NCBI RefSeq assembly: GCF_022565475.1
Contig: NZ_JAIUMR010000001.1
Coordinates: 62,001-126,000, forward strand
Direction: 5' to 3'
Source: Aliidiomarina sp.
GTDB lineage: Bacteria; Pseudomonadota; Gammaproteobacteria; Enterobacterales; Alteromonadaceae
DNA length: 64,000 nt
The notes under the pieces: generated by a model
Seen by the model: the letters and a program-made list of their open reading frames with translations, nothing else
What the model was told of the DNA's origin: nothing
The model's database searches: none
Part shown: positions 39,402 through 46,808 of the stretch, piece by piece
Position numbering within the stretch: position 1 is the first letter of the stretch
Layout of the letters: every line of letters begins with the position of its first letter
Made by a program: the position numbers and the translations under genes

Positions 39402-40547
39402 TTAGTTGCCGCGCATTGCCGTAACTGCCGGCAAAGTAAAGGTGAGAAGTCCTGAGCGACCAATTAGAATCAATTGATGATCAGAGGTTTGACGCACGCC
39501 AGCTAAAGGTGAACTGGACTCATGCTCGAAACGCAACAATGCGCGCGTGGCTGGATCAATCACGAGCAAAGTCCCCGAGTGTCCGGCTAAAACCACACGA
39601 CCGTCATTAAGTAAGGTCCCTGCATTCAAGTTGTAGCGTGTATTGGTCTCGACTTGCTCGAAGTCATAACCATCGTTCGACACGAACACGTTACCGCGCA
39701 AACCATAAATCCAAAGTTGCCCTTGATTGTCGAATAATGCGCCAAATAAAGACCCATGGTACGGTGAATCTAACATTTCAAAGGTTTCACCTTGATCATC
39801 GCTACGGGCAAGGAGACCTGCTTCACCAACAAGGATAAGCTCGCCATTTGGGCCTTCAACTAATTTGTTGATGTGATTACCGACAATATTGTCAATTGCG
39901 CCGTTCTTAACCGACCAATTGGCACCCCCATCGGTGGTACGCAAGATAGTGCCGTATGCGCCGACCGCTAAACCGACATCGCGATTAAAGAAGTGCACAT
40001 CAAGAAATGGCTTCGTTGGTCCGACATCAAATTGAATTTCGGCCCCACCAATATGGAAAAATAATTCATCCAGTTCAAATTCGAGTTCTTCAGCTTCGAA
40101 TTCATCTTCGGCATTTTCAATTGCCTCTTCGAGCTCTGCTTGGCGCATCTGCAACCATTCGTACTCAAGTTCAAGTAATTGATGACCATCAAGACGCATT
40201 TGCCATGTTTGACCACCATCAGTACTTTGCAATAACACGCCGTCGTGGCCAGAGACCCAAATGTGCTGATCATCGATCGCATTGATTGCAGTGAGTAATA
40301 CACTGGTCGGCACATCGCGTTGTTGCCATTGTCCGGGATCACTAAATTCAATAATGGTTCCAAAACCACCCACAGCGATAAACTGCTCGCCCTGCTGCAA
40401 GATGCCCGTAATCAGGCCACGGTCTGCACGCTGAGCTTGTGGTGCTGGGGTATGTAGCGGGTCATAATTCTCTATTGGCTCTGGAGCACTCGCGTACGCT
40501 GTGGCGAGTACACTGGCTAAGATTCCCGCAATGGCAATCCGTTTCAT
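39402..40547 (-). CDS. Exported YCF48/BNR-repeat beta-propeller protein
   Basis: 381 residues. It has a signal peptide (RIAIAGILASVLATAYA) and then a seven-bladed propeller built of BNR/YCF48-type repeats: HDGVLLQSTDGGQTWQ, YGTILRTTDGGANW, EAGLLARSDDQGETF and LRGNVFVSNDGYDFEQ. The plant HCF136/YCF48 relative helps assemble photosystem II; bacterial copies beside RND permeases and DUF1329 proteins have no settled role and probably act as a periplasmic adaptor. An unusual Glu-rich helical insert (EEAIENAEDEFEAEELEFEL, about residues 136-160) interrupts the propeller between two blades. It starts with GGAG at good distance and shares a transcript with the RND gene. Confidence 0.85.
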   Translation of the reverse strand: MKRIAIAGILASVLATAYASAPEPIENYDPLHTPAPQAQRADRGLITGILQQGEQFIAVGGFGTIIEFSDPGQWQQRDVPTSVLLTAINAIDDQHIWVSGHDGVLLQSTDGGQTWQMRLDGHQLLELEYEWLQMRQAELEEAIENAEDEFEAEELEFELDELFFHIGGAEIQFDVGPTKPFLDVHFFNRDVGLAVGAYGTILRTTDGGANWSVKNGAIDNIVGNHINKLVEGPNGELILVGEAGLLARSDDQGETFEMLDSPYHGSLFGALFDNQGQLWIYGLRGNVFVSNDGYDFEQVETNTRYNLNAGTLLNDGRVVLAGHSGTLLVIDPATRALLRFEHESSSPLAGVRQTSDHQLILIGRSGLLTFTLPAVTAMRGN

Positions 40548-40774
40548 AGATTAACTCCGGTTTTTGTTGTCTGCGAAACTGGCGTTTCGCCCAAAATTTG
40601 TTATTGTTCACGATTGTATAGTCTAACAGGCGTTTGAAAACCCTTCTAACCTAATTTTTCTTGTATTTTATTTTCTTTCAAATTGGTGTAGCTTACAGAT
40701 TAACCCATTCGGAACTAATTTCCGGACTGGTGTTCATAATTAAAAGAACGCACAGGAACTTAAGGACAACGACA

Positions 40775-42124
40775 ATGAAAAAAATCATGCTTACTGCCGG
40801 GGTCATGGCGCTATCGCTGGTATCAGCTGGTGTCAACGCAGCGGTTTCGCAAGAAGAAGCAGCCCGCTTGGGTCAGGACCTGACTCCGCTAGGTGCTGAG
40901 CGTGCTGGTAATGCCGATGGCACCATCCCTGAATGGACTGGTGGTTATTCGCGCCCGGGTGAAGACGTTAACCGTCCGCAAAACCCGTTTCCAGATGATC
41001 GTCCATTATTTACCATTACGCGTGAAAATTTAAACGAACATCGTGACCGCCTGAGCCCAGGCCAAATCGCGATGTTTGAGCGCTATGACACGTATCGTAT
41101 GCATGTTTACGAAACGCGTCGGACTGCCGCTTATCCGCAAGAAATTTATGACATCGTACGCCGCAACGCAGAGAACGCACGCTTAATTGAAGGTGGTAGT
41201 GGCTTAGCCGGATTTGAAGGTTATGTCCCCTTCCCAATTCCGAACAGCGGCTTAGAAGTCATTTGGAACCACCTGACCCGTTATCGCGGTGGTGCCGTGC
41301 AGCGGACCGTCGGTCAGTTCCCAGTGCAGGCAAACGGCCGTTACGAAATGGTGCGTTTACGTGAACAGCTAGTATGGCCTGAACACCTTGAAGGTGGCCG
41401 TACTGCGGATGACGACAATATTCTTTTCTACTTCTTACAAGAAGTTTTAGCACCAGCGCGCCTAACCGGGACCGTGCTGTTAGTTCATGACACGATTGAC
41501 CAAGTCAAAGAAAGCCGTCGTGCATGGTTGTACAATGCTGGTCAACGTCGTGTACGTCGTGCTCCAAACGTAGCCTACGACGGTCCAGGTACTGCTTCTG
41601 ACGGTCTGCGGACATCCGATGGCCTCGATATCTACAACGGTGCGCCAGATAAGTACGAGTGGAACTTAGTCGGTAAGAAAGAGATGTACATTCCATACAA
41701 CAACTACAAGTTGATGGATCCATCGCTACGTTACGACGATATCATTAAGCAAGGTCACCTCAATCCAGAACATATTCGTTATGAATTACATCGGGTTTGG
41801 GTGGTTGAAGCGACCGTGAAAGACGGCGAACGTCATATTTACGCACAACGTAACTTCTTTATCGACGAAGACACGTGGACTGCATCAGTTGTCGACCACT
41901 ACGACGGTCGCGGCGAACTGTGGCGTGTGGCCGAAGCATACAATGCACAATTCTACGGTAGTGATGTTCCGTGGATGGCGGCTGAGGCACTCTATGACCT
42001 TAATAACGGCCGTTACATTGCACTGGGTCTAGCCAACGAAGAGAGTAATTTCATTAACTTTGACATTACTCCTCGTCGTCAAGACTTTACCCAACAGGCC
42101 CTACGCCGCATGGGTATTCGGTAA
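40775..42124 (+). CDS. DUF1329 outer-membrane-associated exported protein
   Basis: 449 residues from ATG 40775 (AAGGAC upstream; a longer open frame to 40661 lacks a ribosome site). A signal peptide (MLTAGVMALSLVSAGVNA) precedes the DUF1329 domain, whose typical opening is VSQEEAARLGQDLTPLGAERAGN followed by GTIPEWTGGY. The fold is predicted in the family to be a LolA/LolB-like half-barrel that could carry a lipid. Other family motifs: RRAWLYNAGQRRVRRAPNVAYDGP and PYNNYKLMDPSLRYDDII. It is transcribed away from the YCF48-RND pair, with a 227-base divergent promoter region between. The reaction or cargo is unknown. Confidence 0.87.
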   Translation: MKKIMLTAGVMALSLVSAGVNAAVSQEEAARLGQDLTPLGAERAGNADGTIPEWTGGYSRPGEDVNRPQNPFPDDRPLFTITRENLNEHRDRLSPGQIAMFERYDTYRMHVYETRRTAAYPQEIYDIVRRNAENARLIEGGSGLAGFEGYVPFPIPNSGLEVIWNHLTRYRGGAVQRTVGQFPVQANGRYEMVRLREQLVWPEHLEGGRTADDDNILFYFLQEVLAPARLTGTVLLVHDTIDQVKESRRAWLYNAGQRRVRRAPNVAYDGPGTASDGLRTSDGLDIYNGAPDKYEWNLVGKKEMYIPYNNYKLMDPSLRYDDIIKQGHLNPEHIRYELHRVWVVEATVKDGERHIYAQRNFFIDEDTWTASVVDHYDGRGELWRVAEAYNAQFYGSDVPWMAAEALYDLNNGRYIALGLANEESNFINFDITPRRQDFTQQALRRMGIR

Positions 42125-42143
42125 GTTAACGAATTACTGAAGT

Positions 42144-42173
42144 AAAAACGGCAGCCTTCGCTGCCGTTTTTTT
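42144..42173. terminator. Bidirectional terminator after DUF1329 gene
   Basis: Stem ACGGCAG/CTGCCGT (42148-42154 with 42161-42167) extended by A and T runs on both sides, loop CCTTCG. It serves the DUF1329 gene and, on the minus strand, the dehydrogenase at 42193. Confidence 0.9.
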
Positions 42174-42192
42174 ATGCGTAAATTAATCGCTG

Positions 42193-43080
42193 TTAGGACT
42201 TTGCCTGCGTTTCCTTCGCGGAACCCAAGCGTGTGATTAAACTGGAGGTATCAAAGCGATTGCCGCCTGACGCCTGAATATCACCATAAAATTGATCAAT
42301 CAGAGCAGTCAAAGGTAAACGGCTACCATTGTTTTGCGCTTCATTTATTGCGATTTGTAAATCTTTGCGCATCCAGTCAACGGCGAAACCAAAATTGAAT
42401 TCACCGCGCCACATTGTCGCAGAGCGATTCTCCATCTGCCAACTACCCGCCGCACCTTTACTAATCGCTGCGACCAATTTCTCTTGGTCTAAACCTGCAT
42501 TCTTCGCAAATTGTAAACCCTCGGCTAGGCCTTGAACCACGCCGGCGATACAGATCTGATTAACCATTTTCGCCAATTGGCCAGAGCCGGCTGGGCCTTG
42601 CAGGCCGACATACCGGGAATAGGTCGCCAGTAATGGCTGAACCTGATCTAGCGTTGACGCTTCGCCACCAACCATTACGGTCAATTGACCGTTCTCAGCA
42701 CCGGCCTGACCACCAGAAACTGGTGCATCGAGAAATGCAACGTGTTGCCGCCGGCAAACGCTATCTAACTCGCGCGCGAGATCGGCTGACGCCGTCGTAT
42801 GATCAACGAGCACCGTCCCTGCTGCCATACTGGCAAGAACGCCATCCTCGCCATAAACCACGCTACGAACGTCGTCATCATTGCCCACACAGACAAAAAC
42901 CACCTGAGCACCCTGAGCCGCTTGCGCCGGCGTGGGGAATGCTGTGCCAGCATACGTCTCAACCCACTGTTGTGCTTTCTTCGCCGTCCGATTAAACACT
43001 TGAACATCGTGGCCAGCTTGTTGTAGGTGTCCCGCCATCGGGTAGCCCATGACACCTAAGCCAATAAACGCAATACGCAT
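42193..43080 (-). CDS. NAD(P)-dependent beta-hydroxyacid dehydrogenase (GarR/3-HIBDH family)
   Basis: 295 residues. Family members oxidise 3-hydroxyisobutyrate, tartronate semialdehyde or gamma-hydroxybutyrate. The Rossmann start is RIAFIGLGVMGYPMAGHLQQAG; an Arg after the second strand (FNRTAKKAQ) hints at NADPH. The substrate motif is FLDAPVSGGQAGAENGQLTVMVGG, and the catalytic lysine lies in GSGQLAKMVNQI (about residue 171). Typical length. It follows cmoM by 18 bases with AAAGGAG upstream, so it is the last gene of ybgI-cmoM-dehydrogenase. No valine-degradation gene lies near, so I do not name the substrate. Confidence 0.87.
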   Translation of the reverse strand: MRIAFIGLGVMGYPMAGHLQQAGHDVQVFNRTAKKAQQWVETYAGTAFPTPAQAAQGAQVVFVCVGNDDDVRSVVYGEDGVLASMAAGTVLVDHTTASADLARELDSVCRRQHVAFLDAPVSGGQAGAENGQLTVMVGGEASTLDQVQPLLATYSRYVGLQGPAGSGQLAKMVNQICIAGVVQGLAEGLQFAKNAGLDQEKLVAAISKGAAGSWQMENRSATMWRGEFNFGFAVDWMRKDLQIAINEAQNNGSRLPLTALIDQFYGDIQASGGNRFDTSSLITRLGSAKETQAKS

Positions 43081-43098
43081 ATGTACTCCTTTTAACGA

Positions 43099-43947
43099 TT
43101 AATCTGTGCGGCGCAACAACACATGTTGATAACGCCCAAGCTGACGATACGGCTCTGTATGCCGATATTTCAATTCCAACGCAATCAGTTCTGGGCTATT
43201 TTGCAGATTCTGCGCCGTGGTAGCCAGTTGTGTTGCTTCTCGTCGTTCCTGATAGATTGCTTGATGAGTGGGCTCGCGCAAATAGTCATGAAAACAACGA
43301 ACCCCGCTATGACGATAAAGCGTCAATGGGTATTGCTGAAGACGACTGAGCACATAGTCCGGAGTTAACGGTGAGTTAGGGCTGAACCTCACCTTCTTCT
43401 TAACTTTTAAGCCGGCTTGAACGTACGCAAAATTACCGTACACCATGTTCGCCATGCGCTGGGCATGCTCATTATAAAACATCAAGGATAACCAACCGCC
43501 TGGCTTAACGCGATCAATGAGTGCCGGCAAAGCCGCCATTGGGTCTTCTAACCACTCAAAGACAGCGTGGCATAGCACTACGTCAAACTGTTGATCGCCG
43601 AGTGGTTGCGACAACGCTTGTAACGCACAAGCATAATATTCGTACTGCTCTGAAAGACCTTGCTGACGGTGAAAGGCTTCTGCGCTAGCCACCATTTCTG
43701 CAGATATATCCGTATGCACCACACGATGCCCGACGCGAGCAAACTCACTGTTGACTTGCCCTATGCCGGCGCCAACGTCGAGCACAGTTAACGCCGGTTT
43801 ATCGAACAGAAAACCGAGATCAGCTTGCAACACAGCTTGCCGAATGCGGCCTTTAGCTGTGGCATAAATATTCTGTTGAAACCGGCTCACATCATCGTTA
43901 AAGGCACGGTCACGGTTCACTTGTTCATTCTTGTTTGGCAATTTCAC
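43099..43947 (-). CDS. cmoM: tRNA 5-carboxymethoxyuridine methyltransferase
   Basis: 282 residues from GTG 43947. CmoM (formerly SmtA) methylates cmo5U34 to mcmo5U34 in several tRNAs, the last step of that wobble modification. Closest match from memory is E. coli CmoM: DRAFNDDVSRFQQNIYATAKGRIRQAVL at the start, SAM site LTVLDVGAGIGQVNSEFARVGH, then VVLCHAVFEWLEDP, LSLMFYNEHAQRMANMVYGNF and RCFHDYLRE. The start is uncertain: GTG 43947 has AGG about ten bases upstream and begins just after the ybgI stop, while GTG 43920 is nearer to the E. coli start. It lies between ybgI and the dehydrogenase in one run. Confidence 0.88.
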   Translation of the reverse strand: MKLPNKNEQVNRDRAFNDDVSRFQQNIYATAKGRIRQAVLQADLGFLFDKPALTVLDVGAGIGQVNSEFARVGHRVVHTDISAEMVASAEAFHRQQGLSEQYEYYACALQALSQPLGDQQFDVVLCHAVFEWLEDPMAALPALIDRVKPGGWLSLMFYNEHAQRMANMVYGNFAYVQAGLKVKKKVRFSPNSPLTPDYVLSRLQQYPLTLYRHSGVRCFHDYLREPTHQAIYQERREATQLATTAQNLQNSPELIALELKYRHTEPYRQLGRYQHVLLRRTD

Positions 43948-43957
43948 GCGGGACGAC

Positions 43958-44713
43958 CTATGCAGGGTTATCAATATCAATAAATTGCACGTCAAGATTG
44001 AATTGTGACGCGATTTTATCACCTAATGCCTGCACGCCATAACGCTCTGTCGCATGGTGCCCCGCAGCAAAAAATTGAATACCACATTCGCGGGCAACGT
44101 GAATCGTCTGTTCCGACACCTCGCCGGTAATAAACGCATCGGCACCAGCTGCAAGCGCTTGCTCAATAAAGCCTTGACCACCGCCCGTACACACTGCAAT
44201 GCGAGAAATGGGCTGTTCGTTGAGTTCACAAGCAACTAAGGTACGTGCAAGCGCATATTCAATCCGATCCGCTAGTTCATATCCTGAAAGCGCATCGGCG
44301 AAAGTTCCCAGTTGCAGAATTCCCTGCGGTTTAACCGCCTCGACCGCTTGAATGTCAGAGCAATTTAGTAGCTGCAATAGACAGCGATTGTTGCCAAATT
44401 CGGGGTGAATATCTAACGGTAAATGATAGGCAATCAAATTCATATCATGGGCAAACAACGTGCGTAGGCGTCGATACTTCATGCCGACAACAGCCTCGGG
44501 TTCGCCTTTCCAAAAGTAGCCGTGATGGACAATCACTGTATCGGCTTGTACTTCTACAGCAGCATCAAGCAATGCCTGAGACGCAGTCACACCCGTTACA
44601 ATCCGTTCAATTACATCGCGGCCTTGCACTTGCAATCCGTTAGGACAATAGTCTTGTACCATGTCCGGTTGTAACCATTCATTCAGTTGGGCGAGTAAAG
44701 CTGCGCGTTGCAT
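43958..44713 (-). CDS. ybgI: Nif3-like dinuclear metal-binding protein
   Basis: 251 residues, the E. coli YbgI length (also called Nif3 or GTP cyclohydrolase 1 type 2 homologue). The fold is a hexameric toroid with a two-metal site inside. Metal ligands are visible in TVIVHHGYFWKG (about residues 62-73) and near the end in FFAAGHHATERYG. YDCPNGLQ-like DYCPNGLQVQG is the conserved N-terminal motif. Biochemical function is still unclear in the family; a role in repair or metal handling has been proposed. AAGGAG is well placed before the start. It heads the ybgI-cmoM-dehydrogenase run and is divergent from the small unknown gene. Confidence 0.92.
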   Translation of the reverse strand: MQRAALLAQLNEWLQPDMVQDYCPNGLQVQGRDVIERIVTGVTASQALLDAAVEVQADTVIVHHGYFWKGEPEAVVGMKYRRLRTLFAHDMNLIAYHLPLDIHPEFGNNRCLLQLLNCSDIQAVEAVKPQGILQLGTFADALSGYELADRIEYALARTLVACELNEQPISRIAVCTGGGQGFIEQALAAGADAFITGEVSEQTIHVARECGIQFFAAGHHATERYGVQALGDKIASQFNLDVQFIDIDNPA

Positions 44714-44735
44714 AGCTGCTCCTTAATCGAGAAAT

Positions 44736-44764
44736 TAGACAGCAAGGAAAAAAATCGGTATAAA
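44736..44764 (+). promoter_or_regulatory. Probable promoter of the 113-residue unknown gene
   Basis: TAGACA (44736-44741), 17-base spacer, TATAAA (44759-44764). Predicted start of transcription about 32 bases before the ATG at 44804. Confidence 0.5.
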
Positions 44765-44803
44765 AATATTGAATTCATTATCTTAACACACAGGGAAACA
44801 ACG

Positions 44804-45145
44804 ATGAGCAAACTTGATAAAGACCAGGTGCTTACCGACTTCACTGCAGCGTACGAGAAAGCGAACGGCAAGCCGCCAGAAATTGTAGAGAATAACGGTT
44901 GGTATAGTATTGATGGTGGCAAAAACAAGCGCTTAGCGCAGCTTGCCGACGAGGCCAAGACATTGACGGGTCAAGCTCACTCAGCACCGAAAAAATCAGC
45001 GCCCAAAAAGAACGTTGCGAGTAAGAAACGCACAACGGAAACAGCCAAATCAGCTGGTTTGTCTGCTAAGGCATTGTGGATGAAACGCCTAGAAGAAACG
45101 CGAAGTTACTCAAGACTACCTCGCGGCATGCAATCCGAGCGTTAG
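44804..45145 (+). CDS. Small basic protein of unknown function
   Basis: 113 residues, not recognised. The start at 44804 has CAGGGAAA upstream; a longer frame to 44708 overlaps the ybgI start and looks non-coding. Residues 1-55 are a compact, probably folded module with aromatic and glycine residues (FTAAYEKANGKPPEI, NNGWYSIDGGKNKRLAQLADE). Residues 60-90 are Lys/Ala/Ser-rich (APKKSAPKKNVASKKR), like histone H1-type tails, and the end is basic (MKRLEETRSYSRLPRGM). The composition suggests nucleic-acid binding, which is inference only. It has a good own promoter and stands alone, convergent with the stress island. Confidence 0.75.
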   Translation: MSKLDKDQVLTDFTAAYEKANGKPPEIVENNGWYSIDGGKNKRLAQLADEAKTLTGQAHSAPKKSAPKKNVASKKRTTETAKSAGLSAKALWMKRLEETRSYSRLPRGMQSER

Positions 45146-45154
45146 TTGACGGCA

Positions 45155-45180
45155 GCGCGCACTCACAGGGGTGAGCGCGC
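45155..45180. other. GC-rich hairpin at the convergent gene ends
   Basis: GCGCGC plus CTCAC pairs with GTGAG plus CGCGC around one bulged base. It overlaps the last codons of the DUF3833 gene and lies 9 bases after the stop of the small unknown gene. It has no T-run, so it may pause or protect transcripts from both sides. Confidence 0.4.
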
Positions 45181-45705
45181 GGAATCCATGCGTTCAATAA
45201 ATATGGTGATCTCACCAACGCGAAAGCCAAATTTACGCATTTCAGTCTTATTGATCAAGCGGTGCTCATCAAGCAAGAACATCCAATCGTCTAAAGTAAT
45301 AGCGATGGTGCCATCCCGAAATGGAACTTCAAGCTGATAAACCCAGTGTAAGGCATTGCCCGCTGTTGTTCCTTTTGCCTCGCCGACGACATCACCGGCT
45401 GTGCCCACGTACGTGTTCTCGCCCGTTTTAGTCAAGCGCCAAACACGCGTTTGCTCACGACCATCATCCCAATAGAAAACTTCATCAAGCAGACCTTGAT
45501 TACCGTCCCAAGAGGCTTTTATGTCCGCGCGGAAACGTTGCGTAACCGCACCCGAGCGGTCTTGAACCATACCATAGGCAACCAAGTCGCCAACGAAAAA
45601 CTCATCGAGATGTAACGCGGGTTCTACGCCTTGATAGTCTTGAATTTTACTACTGCAACCGACGAGAAAACCCAGCGCCACTATAACTACAATTAAAATT
45701 TTCAT
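45163..45705 (-). CDS. DUF3833 lipoprotein, last gene of the photo-oxidative stress run
   Basis: 180 residues from ATG 45705 (AGGAG upstream), overlapping the preceding stop as ATGA. It has a lipoprotein signal: ILIVVIVALGFLVGCSSK, with the lipidated Cys at about residue 17. The mature part matches the DUF3833 family as I remember it (HLDEFFVGDLVAYGMVQDR, then FYWDDGREQTRVWRLTKTG and a lipocalin-like beta pattern). No enzyme residues are evident; the calycin-like strand pattern would allow binding of a lipid. The family is repeatedly found with the Cfa-like and CHI-like genes in ECF/ChrR clusters of Vibrio and Shewanella (from memory). Confidence 0.82.
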   Translation of the reverse strand: MKILIVVIVALGFLVGCSSKIQDYQGVEPALHLDEFFVGDLVAYGMVQDRSGAVTQRFRADIKASWDGNQGLLDEVFYWDDGREQTRVWRLTKTGENTYVGTAGDVVGEAKGTTAGNALHWVYQLEVPFRDGTIAITLDDWMFLLDEHRLINKTEMRKFGFRVGEITIFIERMDSARSPL

Positions 45706-46253
45706 CCTCGTTCTCCTACTAATTCGTCTCGGCTGCGGCGGAAGCGTGCGTTTTCGGCAAGCCAAATCGAAAAGAATTTCTCAGCAAACTCAGGTGCGTC
45801 AATTTCACCAAGAGATTTCTCAGCAGAAAAAAACTGCGTTGTGCCGTCTTCAGTACGCGCTGCAATCAAGCAATCACCTGACGACACGTTCGGCCACATT
45901 TTCGCAAGTTGTTCAAGCCACTGTTCTGAGTTTTCATCGAACAAGTCCATACGTTGCCACTCGTCACGGGTTTGATTGACTAACTGCTGAGCAGAGATAT
46001 CCCGCGCATATTCAATGGCCAACACCATCGGTTCCATGCCATTAAACTCTCCGGAACGGGTAAACAAAGCGGCATCATAAATGCGCATAAGTAGAACCCG
46101 CAAACGCGTTTCACCTACCGGCTTGAGCACCGAAGTTGGAGCATGTTCTTGATCCAATAAGGCAGAGTAGCACTGCTGCCCTGCCGTTGCTGAGGCAGAA
46201 CAAGCGAGTACAATGAGCGATACAGCAACAGCAACTTTACGGATATAACGCAT
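45702..46253 (-). CDS. Exported chalcone-isomerase-fold protein
   Basis: 183 residues. A signal peptide (VAVAVSLIVLACSASATA) leads to a chalcone-isomerase-like domain: RLRVLLMRIYDAALFTRSG is the typical second strand/helix pair, followed by LAIEYARDISAQQLVNQTRDEWQRM and FSIWLAEN near the end. Bacterial members of this fold bind fatty acids or haem-like ligands; they lack the plant flavonoid chemistry. The start has GAGAG about seven bases upstream, 12 bases after the DUF2878 stop. It overlaps the DUF3833 start, so the two are made together. Placement in the periplasm beside lipid-modifying genes suggests a role in handling modified or damaged acyl chains. Confidence 0.8.
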   Translation of the reverse strand: MRYIRKVAVAVSLIVLACSASATAGQQCYSALLDQEHAPTSVLKPVGETRLRVLLMRIYDAALFTRSGEFNGMEPMVLAIEYARDISAQQLVNQTRDEWQRMDLFDENSEQWLEQLAKMWPNVSSGDCLIAARTEDGTTQFFSAEKSLGEIDAPEFAEKFFSIWLAENARFRRSRDELVGERG

Positions 46254-46265
46254 AAAAATCTCTCA

Positions 46266-46808
46266 TCAACGTGATGGCTCGTTTACAGCCTTGTTCGCTG
46301 TTGCAGGAATAGCAAACCGGGCAATGATGACCATGATTACGGCCCAAAATATGCTGTAGACCACAACGGCGGTAAAATAAGGAACTAGAATTTCGGCCGC
46401 CCCTAAACGCTCTCCGGCAAAGTAAGTGATTGGACCAAAAATAGCACCGAGAATGGCAGCCACGAGATAACGCCGATGCAAGTAATCGAAAACGATTAAT
46501 GCCATACCGCTGAAGCCTACCCACAGTAAAATCAACCACATCGGAATGAGTGCTGAGCCTTCGTAACGAATCACACCAAAATAAACGGTAGCGAATTCTG
46601 CTAGACAACCGAGTACGACGAGAAAAAATAACGTCTGGCGTTGGCGCCAAAGCAATTTTGGCGTCGCCGCAAACATGCCAAGGATGAGTAGCGCTGTGAC
46701 CCACAACCATTCACCACGACCGAGCACCGCCGCTAACCAAACAAAGTCGAATATGACGAATGCGGCTAACCTGTGGTTACGCAACACGCCCTTGATAAGC
46801 TCGATCAT
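46266..46808 (-). CDS. DUF2878 inner-membrane protein
   Basis: 180 residues from ATG 46808, which overlaps the cfa-like stop as ATGA; no independent Shine-Dalgarno is needed or seen. It is almost entirely hydrophobic, with about five or six membrane helices (AAFVIFDFVWLAAVLG, WLWVTALLILGMFAA, LFFLVVLGCLAEFATVYFG, LIPMWLILLWVGFSGMALIV, AAILGAIFGPITYFAGERLG, LVPYFTAVVVYSIFWAVIMVIIA). The FGPITYFAGERLGA element is the family hallmark. Function is not known. Its fixed position behind the Cfa-like enzyme suggests that it presents or moves the lipid product. Confidence 0.82.
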   Translation of the reverse strand: MIELIKGVLRNHRLAAFVIFDFVWLAAVLGRGEWLWVTALLILGMFAATPKLLWRQRQTLFFLVVLGCLAEFATVYFGVIRYEGSALIPMWLILLWVGFSGMALIVFDYLHRRYLVAAILGAIFGPITYFAGERLGAAEILVPYFTAVVVYSIFWAVIMVIIARFAIPATANKAVNEPSR

